From PHAA01 sp022706565 (GTDB lineage Bacteria; Bacillota; Syntrophomonadia; Syntrophomonadales; Syntrophomonadaceae): DNA of 64,000 nucleotides. Every line of letters starts with the position of its first letter. The stretch's first letter is position 1. The translations under genes and the position numbers were made by a program. Below the pieces are notes generated by a model, which had not been told where the DNA came from, made no database searches, and saw only the letters and a list, made by a program, of their open reading frames with translations. Of the stretch, positions 35,887-44,625 are shown piece by piece. The stretch lies in assembly GCA_040769385.1 (NCBI GenBank), contig JAXGLD010000002.1:124001-188000 (forward strand), read 5' to 3'.

Positions 35887-37155
35887 TCAAGGGTCATGGC
35901 GTGACATCAATACCACGCACTCAACGTGGAACGTCTGGGGAAACATGTCTATCGGTTGCACTTTCTTTACAGCATAACCGTCCCGGCAGAATATCTTGAG
36001 ATCCCGGGCCAGGGTACCGGGGTTGCAGGAAACATATATGATCCGCTGCGGAGCAGACTTTAACACCGCCTCGATGACTTCCTTCTTAAGGCCGGCACGG
36101 GGCGGGTCGAGCACTACCACATCGAATCTTTCCTCCAATTCCGGGATCACCTTCTCACAGGCTCCGGCGATAAATTCGCAGTTGTCAATTCTATTGCGGC
36201 GGGCATTTTCACGAGCGTCTTGGACCGCAGCCTTATAGCTCTCCACACCAATAATCCTTCCTGCCTTGCGCGCCAGGGGAAGGGTGAGGCTGCCGATGCC
36301 GCAATATCCCTCCAGCACAGTATCCGCTGGGCCTACTTGAGCAAATTGCTGCACCACATCGACAAGCAATTCTGCCTGCTGGTGATTGACCTGGAAAAAG
36401 GCCAGCGGGGATATCTCATAATCGATGCCGGCCAGCTGCTCGCTTAGTGATGCCCGGCCACATTTGTGGATTATCTGCTCCCGGTCTACGCAGTATATGG
36501 AACCTAGCCCTGGATAGTCTGCCAGAGCCTGCACATCTGCCTCCCCGGTTCCGGTGCCTTCGAAGACCAGCATCAGCTCACCATTGGCGGAGGACTGCCG
36601 CACAGTAACCCTACATTGATCTGGGAGACTCAAATCATTGAGATGCTCCCGCACATGCCGGCTCAGTGCTTCCATCTCCGGGCTGATTAAAAGGCAGGTT
36701 TCGATAGGGAGTAGTTCGTGGCTATCCTGGGCGTAGTATCCCATTAGATAATAATGGTCTCTCTTGGAGATGTGCCATTCGACTTTGTTGCGGTAACGCC
36801 AGGGATTATCCATTCCTGCCACTGGTTCGACCTCGGCTTCCAATTTACCGATCCGGATCAGATTATCCTGCACCACCTGTTGTTTCAGCTGCAGTTGACG
36901 GGAGTAGTTCATATGCTGGTAGGTGCAGCCCCCGCATTGGTAGTAATGGGGACAAGGAGGTTTTACCCTATCGGGTGATGCCGACACCACGTCGACCAGC
37001 TGAGCCCGGAGGTAATTCTTCTTTCGCTCCCGGATTTCTACCTCAACCGTTTCTCCTGGTATAGCATAAGGAATGAAGACGGCCTGCCCCTCCACTCGGC
37101 CTACCCCTTCTCCCCTATGGGTTATGCCGGTCACCGTCAGTCCCATATCTGCCAC
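35887..37155 (-). CDS. rlmD: 23S rRNA (uracil-C5)-methyltransferase, RumA/RlmD family
   Basis: 422 residues. An N-terminal TRAM domain (GITHRGEGVGRVEGQAVFIP) is followed by an iron-sulfur motif CPHYYQCGGCTYQHM, the SAM site LEGYCGIGSLTLPLA, and the catalytic SCNPGTLARDL. Members methylate U1939 or nearby uridines of 23S rRNA; RlmCD-type dual activity is possible. The start overlaps the penicillin-binding protein gene by 19 bases. The last codons (DMFPQTFHVECVVLMSRHDP) are the apparent integration site of the island. Its 3' end beyond 35887 (162 bases to the HNH gene) holds nothing I can name. Confidence 0.93.
   Translation of the reverse strand: MADMGLTVTGITHRGEGVGRVEGQAVFIPYAIPGETVEVEIRERKKNYLRAQLVDVVSASPDRVKPPCPHYYQCGGCTYQHMNYSRQLQLKQQVVQDNLIRIGKLEAEVEPVAGMDNPWRYRNKVEWHISKRDHYYLMGYYAQDSHELLPIETCLLISPEMEALSRHVREHLNDLSLPDQCRVTVRQSSANGELMLVFEGTGTGEADVQALADYPGLGSIYCVDREQIIHKCGRASLSEQLAGIDYEISPLAFFQVNHQQAELLVDVVQQFAQVGPADTVLEGYCGIGSLTLPLARKAGRIIGVESYKAAVQDARENARRNRIDNCEFIAGACEKVIPELEERFDVVVLDPPRAGLKKEVIEAVLKSAPQRIIYVSCNPGTLARDLKIFCRDGYAVKKVQPIDMFPQTFHVECVVLMSRHDP
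35894..35933 (-). repeat. Live rumA 3' end: copy of the repeated attachment-like segment
   Basis: CGTTCCACGTTGAGTGCG onward on the minus strand matches the displaced fragments ending at 34896 and 14129 from CGTTCC toward the 3' end. All three encode FHVE followed by V-LMSR or a close variant. Confidence 0.65.
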
Positions 37156-39155
37156 CAGGGACGATCCGACCTCGGCTCATCTCCCCGAGGTGGAAACAGT
37201 TCGTCGAACCAATGGGTGATAGGTTGGTGCAGGTAACATATTTCGTTGGGCTGGTTGTTCCTGGTGAAGGCCATGGTGTTCTTGCGCGGGCAGGCTTCCA
37301 CCGCTACCAGCCCGGTATCCAGGCAAACATTGATCAGATCCACTCCATTGGGTCGGACAAAATCATTAGGAGGCAGATTGGCCGATGCGTTACGAATAAA
37401 TGAAGCCCAAATCGGCCCCGCTGCTGATCCTCCGAAGAGATTGGCAGCTTTGCCCTGATCATACCCAACCCACACTGCACAGCATAATTGCGGGGTATAG
37501 CCCACAAACCAGGCGTCATTCTTTTGTTCAGTAGTGCCGGTTTTCCCCGCTGCGATCCGGCCCACCTGCGCCTTCAAGGCTGACCCGGTACCGCCCGGCT
37601 CCAGCACCCCGGTCAGCATATTGGTAATCTGATAAGCATTTTCGGCACTTATTACCGGGGTTGACCTGGTTGTGTTGTTTTCCAGGACGACCCCGTCATC
37701 ATTGACAACCTTGAGCAGGTAAATGGGCTGGTTGTATACCCCCTGGTTGGCGAATACTGCATAGCCGGCGGCCATATCCACCGGGGTCACCTCATTGGAC
37801 CCGAGAGGGAGGGATAAGATGGGCTGGATGTTCCGAAATCCGAATTGCTGCGCGTAGTTGGCTGCGTCGGTGACTCCCAGTTGGTCGGTCAATGCCACCG
37901 AAACACTGTTGTCGGATACCATGATCGCTTCCTTCAGTGTAAAGGGGCGCCAATGATAAGGCTCATCCCCATAATCCGTGGGTTTGTAGGTGTCACCATT
38001 GGGGAGCTTGTATACCCTCTCCTCGCACATGATGGTGCTGGCGGGGTTGTATCCCCGCTCCAAGGCCAGGGAATAGACAAATGGTTTGAAAGTGGAGCCT
38101 GGCTGTCTTTGGGCAAAGGCCCGGTTATAGCTGGACCCGCTAAAATCCCTTCCTCCTACCAAAGCCCTGATCTGGCCGGTCTTTACGTCTACGGCAGCCA
38201 GAGCCACCTGCAGATTGGCATTCTGGTTTTTAAGTCCGGCCAGATAGGCCTCATTGGCTGCCCTCTGCATGTTGAGGTCCAGGGTCGTGTACACCCGCAG
38301 GCCGCCCCGGTAAACCATACTGTCGCCGTATTTCTCGCGCAGGTAATCGCGCACCACCGCTACAAAATAGGGGGCCTCACCAGCAGCGAACTGGGCCCGC
38401 TTATACACCAGTTTTTCACCTGCGGCAGTCTCTTTTTCCTCGGCGCTGATCATCCCCTCTTCGACCATCCGCTGCAGCACTTGTCCCTGCCTTGTCTTGG
38501 CCTCCTCGGGACGCACGTAGGGATCGTAATAACTGGGACTCTGGGGCAATCCCGCCAGCAGCGCAGCTTCCGCCAGGGTCAGGTCTGCGGCGTGCTTGGC
38601 GAAGTAGGTACGGGAGGCCAACTCCACCCCATAGGCGCCTTCGCCAAAATATATGCTGTTGCAGTACATGGTGAGGATTTCCTCTTTGCTGTAGCGGCTC
38701 TCCATCAAGATCGAATAATATAGCTCCTTGATCTTGCGGCTCCAGGTCCTTTCGTTGCTCAGAAACAGTGTCTTCGCGGTCTGCTGGGTTATAGTGCTGC
38801 CTCCCGCCACTATCTTGCCGGCTTTGATGTTGGTAAGCATGGCTCGCAGCATGCCACTGATGTCGACCCCGTGATGGCGGTAAAAATTCTTGTCCTCGAT
38901 AGCTATTATCCCGTTCACAAAGTGGGGCGACATCTGATCGATCTCCACCTGGACCTGATTTTGCTCGGATAATCCCTGCACCACCGTCCCATTTATATCA
39001 TATACTGTGGATGACTTGGGAACGGCAGCCGAAGGAAGACCTATGGTAAAGGCAGCTCCGAATAATACAGCGATTATGATCAGCACCGACAGGGTGATTT
39101 TACGCAACATTATCTTCCTCCCATCTATAGAGTACTTTTTCCATTTATTAGTCAT
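37137..39155 (-). CDS. Class A penicillin-binding protein (bifunctional transglycosylase-transpeptidase)
   Basis: 672 residues from the ATG at 39155, chosen for AGGGGGAT 5 bases upstream. A short cytoplasmic tail and one transmembrane helix lead to a glycosyltransferase domain (IEDKNFYRHHGVD, GGSTITQQTAKTLF, KIKELYYSILMESRYSKEEI) and then a transpeptidase domain with SxxK in PGSTFKPFVYSL, SDN in MVSDNSVS and KTGTT. It polymerises and cross-links peptidoglycan outside the membrane. Length and motifs are those of PBP1a/PonA. Downstream rlmD overlaps it. Confidence 0.93.
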   Translation of the reverse strand: MTNKWKKYSIDGRKIMLRKITLSVLIIIAVLFGAAFTIGLPSAAVPKSSTVYDINGTVVQGLSEQNQVQVEIDQMSPHFVNGIIAIEDKNFYRHHGVDISGMLRAMLTNIKAGKIVAGGSTITQQTAKTLFLSNERTWSRKIKELYYSILMESRYSKEEILTMYCNSIYFGEGAYGVELASRTYFAKHAADLTLAEAALLAGLPQSPSYYDPYVRPEEAKTRQGQVLQRMVEEGMISAEEKETAAGEKLVYKRAQFAAGEAPYFVAVVRDYLREKYGDSMVYRGGLRVYTTLDLNMQRAANEAYLAGLKNQNANLQVALAAVDVKTGQIRALVGGRDFSGSSYNRAFAQRQPGSTFKPFVYSLALERGYNPASTIMCEERVYKLPNGDTYKPTDYGDEPYHWRPFTLKEAIMVSDNSVSVALTDQLGVTDAANYAQQFGFRNIQPILSLPLGSNEVTPVDMAAGYAVFANQGVYNQPIYLLKVVNDDGVVLENNTTRSTPVISAENAYQITNMLTGVLEPGGTGSALKAQVGRIAAGKTGTTEQKNDAWFVGYTPQLCCAVWVGYDQGKAANLFGGSAAGPIWASFIRNASANLPPNDFVRPNGVDLINVCLDTGLVAVEACPRKNTMAFTRNNQPNEICYLHQPITHWFDELFPPRGDEPRSDRPWWQIWD

Positions 39156-39180
39156 AATATCCCCCTGCACCTGACTCTGA

Positions 39181-39210
39181 TTGACAATGTCCCGCTGTTA
39201 CAGGTATATT
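39181..39210 (+). promoter_or_regulatory. Sigma-A type promoter for corA with a ~200-base leader
   Basis: TTGACA (39181-39186) and TATATT (39205-39210) are separated by 18 bases on the plus strand. The transcript would have a leader of about 200 bases before corA. In it, a 32-codon frame (39290-39388) follows a GGTGGTGA site and could be a leader peptide. I see no M-box or other known magnesium riboswitch. Confidence 0.6.
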
Positions 39211-39418
39211 ATTAATCTAGGGAACCGAGCAGGCAAGTCAATTGTAGCAGTATTATAGATCATATTCCAATCGGAAGGGCGGTGGTGAAATGGAACCTAT
39301 ACCCGCGGATCGATCGTCATGCGTAATTATCTTATTACATGGCCTAATAAATAGGAGGGATACATTTCAGCACCGATCGGTCTGGTAGCCCTTCTATGTA
39401 AAAAGGAGGGATCAGGAA

Positions 39419-40396
39419 TTGATCAAGACTTACTGGTACAATCACGCCGATACCAGGATGTATCATGACGTCGATTTGAATAACACCAAAGAATTGCTGG
39501 CTTCGCCGGAAAACCTTCTTTGGATAGACCTCTACGACACCTCGGAGCAGGAACTGGCTTATATTGGGCAAATCTTTAATTTCCACCCCCTGGCCCTGGA
39601 AGACTGTCTCCAGGAAAGTCCCCGCGCCAAGATCGACGATTACGATGACTATTATTTCTTCGTCTTCCACGCCCTGCGCTATTTTGAGGAGGCCGAGGAA
39701 GAGGACGAAATATCCAGTATAGAATTGGACGTGTTCATCGGCCCCAACTATATCGTTACCATTCACCCCGTCGCCCTGTTGGCGGTGGGCAAGGTAGCCC
39801 GGGTCAGCCTCAAGACCAATGAGTATATGAAACGCGGACCGGATTACCTGCTCTATAAGATAGTTGACAATATAGTTGACGATTCGTTTCCCATCATCGA
39901 GAGGTTGGGAGAACGCATCGATGAACTGGAAGACGACGTTTTCCTCAGCAAAGGCCAAAACATTACCGAGGAAATCTCCACCCTGCGCCGCACCATCATT
40001 TTGCTGCGCAAGGTCCTTATTCCCCAGAGGCATATATTCGTCAATATTAAGGGGCGCTATTCCTTTTTCGTACATGATGACAACATCCCCTATTATTTGG
40101 ACCTGGCTGACAACCTCAACAGTATCCTGGACTCGGCCAATACCTACCGAGACCTTTTGAACAGTACCATGGAGACTTATTACTCGGTTCTGACCGGGCG
40201 CACCAGTGAAATCATCACCATCCTGACCATCATCAGTATTATCATGATGCCGCTTACCGTGATTACTGGTTTCTTCGGTATGAATGTGGATTTTCCCGGG
40301 CGGGAAAAACCTTACGCGGTGTGGTTCATTTTATTCGGCATGATTGCTCTCGCGGGCGGGATGGTGAGCTTCTTCCGCAGCCGCAAATGGGTTTAA
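39419..40396 (+). CDS. corA: CorA-family magnesium/cobalt transporter
   Basis: 325 residues starting at TTG with AAGGAGGG 10 bases upstream. A long acidic, helical cytoplasmic domain precedes two C-terminal transmembrane helices, and the family signature GMN is present in TGFFGMNVDFPG in the loop between them. CorA channels work as pentamers gated by intracellular Mg2+. The gene stands alone on the plus strand with its own promoter and terminator. Confidence 0.93.
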   Translation: MIKTYWYNHADTRMYHDVDLNNTKELLASPENLLWIDLYDTSEQELAYIGQIFNFHPLALEDCLQESPRAKIDDYDDYYFFVFHALRYFEEAEEEDEISSIELDVFIGPNYIVTIHPVALLAVGKVARVSLKTNEYMKRGPDYLLYKIVDNIVDDSFPIIERLGERIDELEDDVFLSKGQNITEEISTLRRTIILLRKVLIPQRHIFVNIKGRYSFFVHDDNIPYYLDLADNLNSILDSANTYRDLLNSTMETYYSVLTGRTSEIITILTIISIIMMPLTVITGFFGMNVDFPGREKPYAVWFILFGMIALAGGMVSFFRSRKWV

Positions 40397-40409
40397 TCAG
40401 ACACAATAG

Positions 40410-40442
40410 AGCCCTCGTTCAAACTCCGAACGAGGGCTTTTT
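40410..40442 (+). terminator. Rho-independent terminator of corA
   Basis: AGCCCTCGTTC and GAACGAGGGCT form a perfect 11-bp stem around a 7-base loop, followed by TTTTT. It lies 14 bases after the corA stop. Confidence 0.92.
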
Positions 40443-40448
40443 GCTCGG

Positions 40449-40549
40449 TCTGCCAAAAGTCTGCTTAAGGGCTCCCAAATTTCTGCTTAAGGTCTGCCAT
40501 ATGTCTGTCAAGGAACTCTGCCACAGGTCTACCAAGAATCTGCCATGTT
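40449..40549. repeat. Array of nine 11-bp tandem repeats
   Basis: Units close to TCTGCCAAAGG start at 40449, 40460, 40471, 40482, 40493, 40504, 40517, 40528 and 40539. Every step is 11 bases except one of 13. Variation is mostly in the last four bases. The last units merge with a hairpin (40532-40562) whose arms are CCAAGAATCTGC and GCAGAATTCTTGG. The period is not a multiple of three, and the array is between the corA terminator and the end of the DUF47 gene, so it is not coding. Confidence 0.8.
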
Positions 40550-40576
40550 GCAGAATTCTTGGCAGCGCTTATGGCA

Positions 40577-41203
40577 CTATGAATATTTGATAGCGATATT
40601 ACGCAGCAGAATGGCCACATCTTCGATATGGTCCTGGGCCAGCTCGATGTGCTCGTAGACGCCGCGCCATTTTAAAATCCTGACTGCATTTTTCTCGTTT
40701 TCAAACAAATCCCCCAAGCCCTGGCGGTAGTATTTGTCCTGTTTGTGCTCCAATTGCCGAAGCTGTTCACAATACTCGAACATCATCTTTCGGTTCTGGT
40801 CTAGTTTGGGCAGCAGTTCTATGGCTTTCTTCTGAATCACCAGGGCATCGTACAGGACATCAATCATCTGTTTGATCCAGGCATTGGGTTTGCCCTGCTT
40901 GATCAGGCACAGGATGTCGAGGATCCCGGTAATATAATCCAGGGTGTTGGCTAGTTTCTGCACCAGCTGTAAGGCGTCCTCCCGGTCAAAGGGCAGAATA
41001 AAACTGGTGTGCAGTTTTCGCACCAGGGTCTCGATGATTCGGTCCCCTTCATTTTCCAAGGCGGTCATGGCGGCCATTTTTCCGTCCAGGTTTTCGTAGT
41101 TTTCCACCACATCGTTGAGAATGTCTCCGCCATTCACGACCACCCGGGCGCTCTCCGAGAATAAAAAGAACAGGTTTTCATCCTTGTTGCCAAACAGTGC
41201 CAT
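40577..41203 (-). CDS. DUF47 (PhoU-like) protein
   Basis: 208 residues from the ATG at 41203 (GGGAGG upstream; an earlier start would run into the next gene's leader). All-helical, with the DUF47 pattern ALFGNKDENLFFLF, DKMAAMTALENEGDRI-like core (here GKMAAMTALENEGDRI) and IEDVAILLRNIAIKYS at the end. DUF47 proteins resemble PhoU and are usually paired with a PiT phosphate permease; none is adjacent here, so its partner must lie elsewhere. Confidence 0.88.
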   Translation of the reverse strand: MALFGNKDENLFFLFSESARVVVNGGDILNDVVENYENLDGKMAAMTALENEGDRIIETLVRKLHTSFILPFDREDALQLVQKLANTLDYITGILDILCLIKQGKPNAWIKQMIDVLYDALVIQKKAIELLPKLDQNRKMMFEYCEQLRQLEHKQDKYYRQGLGDLFENEKNAVRILKWRGVYEHIELAQDHIEDVAILLRNIAIKYS

Positions 41204-41255
41204 GTGTTTCCTCCCTAACGTTCCAGGATCACGATAACCCTTATATTTATTGTTC

Positions 41256-42134
41256 TTACAGGCCCCGCATATATTCGGGACGCAGGTACCTGCGGTCGTT
41301 GGTATCAATGATGTTGTTGATCAGAGCCAGTATCTTCTGTTTATCCTCAGGCAGTCTGCCTTTGATAGCCAGATAATTGGAAGCGTGATTGCTGCGGAAT
41401 TCTGTGCCCTGAACTTCCAGTCCCTGGATGATCAGCCTCAGTTCATCAAGTATCTCGAAGGGGTTGGGCAGTTCGAATTCACCTCGTTGGAGCCGCCGGT
41501 ACATCTCTGTCTTGGGTTCCAGCATGAGGGTAAGCGCTCCGATATAATCAGGATTGATTTCATTTAAAATCTTGGCGGTATTAAGGGCATGGTCAACCGC
41601 CTGGGGGGTTCGTCCGGCCAAACCCAATATGATGGTGACTGACAGCAGTATCCCTGCTTCTCTGACCTTTTTCCCCGCTTCCACCATTTCTTCGTAAGTG
41701 ACGCCTTTGCGGATATCCTCCAGCAACTTGCGGTCGCCGGTTTCAACTCCCAGGTAGGCCATGGTTATCCCGGCTTCTTTTAGTTTCTTAAGGTCCTCCG
41801 GGCTTTTGTCCAGGATGCTGTCCGGGCTGGCGTAGATGCCCACATGTTTTAGGCTGGGGAAAGTCCGGTATAGCTCTGCCAGGATTGCCAGCAAGTCACC
41901 AGTTGGCATAGCCAAGGCGTCACCATCAGCCAGGAACACTTTGTACAAATCACCATAATACTGTCCAGCCAAGCGTATGTCCGCCATGATTTCGGTCAGA
42001 TCCCGCACCCGGTATTTCTTGTCTTTATACATTGAACAAAAAGTGCAGCGGTTATGGGAACAGCCCACCGTACACTGCAGTATATAACTCCTGGCCTCAC
42101 TAGGCGGCCGGTAAATATTGCCTTCATATCTCAT
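41256..42134 (-). CDS. Radical SAM protein
   Basis: 292 residues from the ATG at 42134 (AGGAGG upstream). The iron-sulfur motif is CTVGCSHNRCTFC, with cysteines set to bind a 4Fe-4S cluster, followed by FLADGDALAMPTGDL, YLGVETGDRKLLEDIRKG and SVTIILGLAGRT, the TIM-barrel SAM-binding marks. It resembles Elp3/HemN-type stand-alone radical SAM proteins of Clostridia. The reaction is unknown. Confidence 0.88.
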   Translation of the reverse strand: MRYEGNIYRPPSEARSYILQCTVGCSHNRCTFCSMYKDKKYRVRDLTEIMADIRLAGQYYGDLYKVFLADGDALAMPTGDLLAILAELYRTFPSLKHVGIYASPDSILDKSPEDLKKLKEAGITMAYLGVETGDRKLLEDIRKGVTYEEMVEAGKKVREAGILLSVTIILGLAGRTPQAVDHALNTAKILNEINPDYIGALTLMLEPKTEMYRRLQRGEFELPNPFEILDELRLIIQGLEVQGTEFRSNHASNYLAIKGRLPEDKQKILALINNIIDTNDRRYLRPEYMRGL

Positions 42135-42309
42135 CTCGGTTCCTCCTGGTCTCAACAATACGCATTTTGCCCACTGGAGCGGCCCTATATTATTATAGCG
42201 GCTTTAATAAGCCAATTCATTACATTTATATAATTATTTTATCAGCATCATAAACCGCTACTCACGGAAGAATAAATATTGCGGGCTGTGATAATAAGGG
42301 GGGTATCAG

Positions 42310-42483
42310 TTGGCTAGAAGAAGGGGTATCATGTCTGAGCAACTCAAATATGAAATTGCCCGTGAATTAGGTGTTGATCAAGTTGTAGCCAGCCGGGGCT
42401 GGGGCGATGTCAGTTCCAGGGATTGCGGCAACATGGTTGCCAAAGCCATTGAAATAGCTGAACGAAGCGTCAGTCCCCGATAA
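42310..42483 (+). CDS. Small acid-soluble spore protein, alpha/beta (SspF-like) type
   Basis: 57 residues, starting at TTG after AAGGGGGG. The sequence opens ARRRGIMSEQLKYEIARELG and carries GWGDVSSRDCGNMVAKAIEI, the two conserved blocks of alpha/beta-type SASPs, with the MxRRRGxMS start typical of SspF. These proteins coat and protect DNA in dormant spores, so the organism very likely sporulates. An internal ATG at 42331 is a less likely start. The 175 bases before it (42135-42309) contain AT-rich sequence but no promoter I can call firmly. Confidence 0.93.
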   Translation: MARRRGIMSEQLKYEIARELGVDQVVASRGWGDVSSRDCGNMVAKAIEIAERSVSPR

Positions 42484-42508
42484 CTGCCGTGAGTTTGACG
42501 AGCCCGCA

Positions 42509-42967
42509 TCAACCGGGGGGAGCTTCCTCCCCGGTTTTTTCCTGCACTATCTTCCGACGTCTCCTTGGCTTTATCCAACTCGACAACCAATAGAGCAACA
42601 AGAAAAAAACTACTCCCAACAGAGCCGTAAGATAACAGCCGGCGCCAATCAATAAACCGATCAATGAAGCCAGCATTAATGCGGCGGCGGTGTTGAGCCC
42701 TTCCACTCTACTGCTTCTATCAATCCAGATGAGCCCTGCGAACAGAAATCCCAACGCTGACAGGATCTGGGCTGTTAAGCGGGCGGGATCTCCCATGTTG
42801 TGAGTCTGTTGATGCAGACCGGAGGCCACAATAAATAACAATGCGGAAATAATGGAGACGATGGCAAATACCCGGCTGGAATGGGTTCTGTCCTTCCGGT
42901 TGCTTATCAATCCCAGTAAAAACCCGGCTACCCCGGCCAAGGCCAGGCGCAGCAAATATGTTTCCAC
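42509..42967 (-). CDS. MgtC/SapB family membrane protein
   Basis: 152 residues with five hydrophobic helices. The start METYLLRLALAGVAGFLLGL and the pattern TAQILSALGFLFAGLIW, EGLNTAAALMLASLIGLLIG are those of the MgtC/SapB N-terminal domain. There is no long C-terminal ACT-like domain, as usual for the short SapB type. The role (magnesium homeostasis or membrane potential control) is inferred from the family. It follows guaB by 2 bases and probably shares its transcript. Confidence 0.88.
   Translation of the reverse strand: METYLLRLALAGVAGFLLGLISNRKDRTHSSRVFAIVSIISALLFIVASGLHQQTHNMGDPARLTAQILSALGFLFAGLIWIDRSSRVEGLNTAAALMLASLIGLLIGAGCYLTALLGVVFFLLLYWLSSWIKPRRRRKIVQEKTGEEAPPG
42511..42540 (+). 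terminator. Rho-independent terminator of the SASP gene
   Basis: AACCGGGGGGAG and CTCCCCGGTT form a GC-rich stem with a very short loop, followed by TTTTTT on the plus strand. It also covers the last codons of the convergent MgtC-like gene and may work in both directions. Confidence 0.88.
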
Positions 42968-42969
42968 GG

Positions 42970-44424
42970 CTACATTACCTGGTAGTTAGGCGCCTCTTTG
43001 GTAATGGAAACGTCATGGGGATGGCTTTCGGTCAAACCCGCATTGGTGATGCGGATAAACTTCGTTTTGGTTTTCAGCTCTTCTATATTTACGACCCCAC
43101 AATAACCCATGCCAGCTTTAAGTCCGCCCACTAGTTGGAAAATGGTTTCGGAAACCGAACCCTTGAACGGTATGCGTCCCTCAATGCCTTCCGGCACCAG
43201 TTTCTGGGCATCTTCCTGGAAATAACGGTCACTGCTGCCTTCGGACATGGCGCCAATCGATCCCATTCCCCGATAGACCTTATAGCGGCGGCCCTGCAAC
43301 ACCATTTCTTCACCGGGACTCTCCTCGGTGCCGGCCAGCAGATTGCCCATCATAACCGCATCGGCTCCGGCGGCGATGGCCTTAACGATATCACCGGAAT
43401 ATTTGATCCCCCCGTCGGCAATGATGGGGATATCGTATTTACTAGCCACTCGAGCACAATCCACCACCGCTGTTATCTGGGGGATGCCGATCCCGGCTAT
43501 GACCCGGGTGGTGCAAATGGAACCCGGTCCGATTCCCACCTTGATGGCGTCGGCTCCAGCCTGGATCAATGCTTCGGTGGCCTCTCCGGTGCCTACATTG
43601 CCTCCGATTACCTCAAGATTGGGGAACCGGTTTTTGATCACCTTAACCATTTGGATGACATTCTCGGAATGACCGTGGGCAGTATCAACCACCAGTACAT
43701 CGACCCCCGCGGCCTTTAGCGCTTCCACCCTTTCCATGGTATCACGGGCCGTTCCCACTGCCGCCCCTACGATCAATCTCCCCCGGCAATCCTTGGCCGC
43801 CCGGGGATATTTTTGGGTCTTTTCTATGTCTTTAATTGTGATTAGCCCTGTTAGGTTGAAGTTTTCATCTACCAGGGGCAGTTTCTCTATCTTGTACCGA
43901 CGCAGCAACTCTTTGGCCTCTTCCATAGTTGTGCCGACCGGAGCGGTGATCAATCTCTCACTGGTCATTATGTTCCTGATGGGTTGCTCGAAGTCGGTTT
44001 CAAACCGCAGGTCGCGGTTGGTGAGGATGCCAACCAACTTCCGCCCTTCGGTGATGGGCACTCCGGAAATATGATAGTGTTCCATTATCCGCAGGGCATC
44101 ACTGACCTTATTATCAGGGGCAAGAAAGAAGGGGTCCGATATAACCCCATGTTCGGAGCGTTTTACCCGATCCACCATGCGGGCCTGTTCCTCGATGGAC
44201 ATGTTTTTATGAATGATCCCTATGCCGCCTTCACGGGCCATGGCGATGGCCATTCGCGATTCGGTGACGGTATCCATACCGGCACTCATTATCGGGGTTT
44301 CCAGGCGCACATTTTTGGTCAGACGGGTCGAAACATCGACATCCTGCGGCATCACCACAGAATGTCCGGGTATTAGCAGAACATCATCGAAGGTAAGACC
44401 TTCTTTGCTGAATCTATCGCTCAT
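42970..44424 (-). CDS. guaB: Inosine-5'-monophosphate dehydrogenase
   Basis: 484 residues from the ATG at 44424 (AAGGAGG upstream), a standard length. The catalytic TIM barrel is interrupted by two CBS domains (SGVPITEGRKLVGILTNRD and IEKLPLVDENFNLTGLITI), and the active-site loop GIGPGSICTTR with the catalytic Cys is intact. It oxidises IMP to XMP, the committing step to GMP. The C-terminal flap region YRGMGSIGAM is present. A terminator at 44541 separates it from ymxH. Confidence 0.97.
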   Translation of the reverse strand: MSDRFSKEGLTFDDVLLIPGHSVVMPQDVDVSTRLTKNVRLETPIMSAGMDTVTESRMAIAMAREGGIGIIHKNMSIEEQARMVDRVKRSEHGVISDPFFLAPDNKVSDALRIMEHYHISGVPITEGRKLVGILTNRDLRFETDFEQPIRNIMTSERLITAPVGTTMEEAKELLRRYKIEKLPLVDENFNLTGLITIKDIEKTQKYPRAAKDCRGRLIVGAAVGTARDTMERVEALKAAGVDVLVVDTAHGHSENVIQMVKVIKNRFPNLEVIGGNVGTGEATEALIQAGADAIKVGIGPGSICTTRVIAGIGIPQITAVVDCARVASKYDIPIIADGGIKYSGDIVKAIAAGADAVMMGNLLAGTEESPGEEMVLQGRRYKVYRGMGSIGAMSEGSSDRYFQEDAQKLVPEGIEGRIPFKGSVSETIFQLVGGLKAGMGYCGVVNIEELKTKTKFIRITNAGLTESHPHDVSITKEAPNYQVM

Positions 44425-44540
44425 TGGTTTGGCCTCCTTATGAAATTTCAAATAATATTATCCTATTGTAACTTAATTATCAATAGAAGCGCCAAATCCC
44501 AGAACTGATCCACACTCCGACCATATTACCAAGGCGCGAC

Positions 44541-44583
44541 AAAACCGCCCCTTTCATGTGCTTATGTACAGCAGGGCGGTTTT
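44541..44583 (-). terminator. Rho-independent terminator between ymxH and guaB
   Basis: AAAACCGCCC and GGGCGGTTTT pair around a ~22-base loop and have T-runs on both sides, so it can work in both directions. It ends the dut-ymxH transcript before guaB. Confidence 0.85.
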
Positions 44584-44625
44584 TGTTACTTTATGAGAAA
44601 TTTGGGCTGAAGTCCTGAAATAAAA

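Noticed and set aside
37845..38723. 292-codon plus-strand frame opposite the penicillin-binding protein
   Set aside because: Antisense shadow of a strongly conserved gene; no recognisable domain.
39211..39418. M-box magnesium riboswitch before corA
   Set aside because: None of the conserved M-box blocks could be seen in the leader.
39344..40075. 243-codon minus-strand frame opposite corA
   Set aside because: corA has a promoter, ribosome site, GMN motif and terminator; the antisense frame has none.
40449..40549. CRISPR array
   Set aside because: Units are 11 bp without spacers and no cas genes are present; it is a simple tandem repeat.
42250..42309. Sigma-G promoter of the spore protein gene
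   Set aside because: A GAATA/GATAATA pair exists but its -10 box would overlap the ribosome site; other pairs match too poorly.
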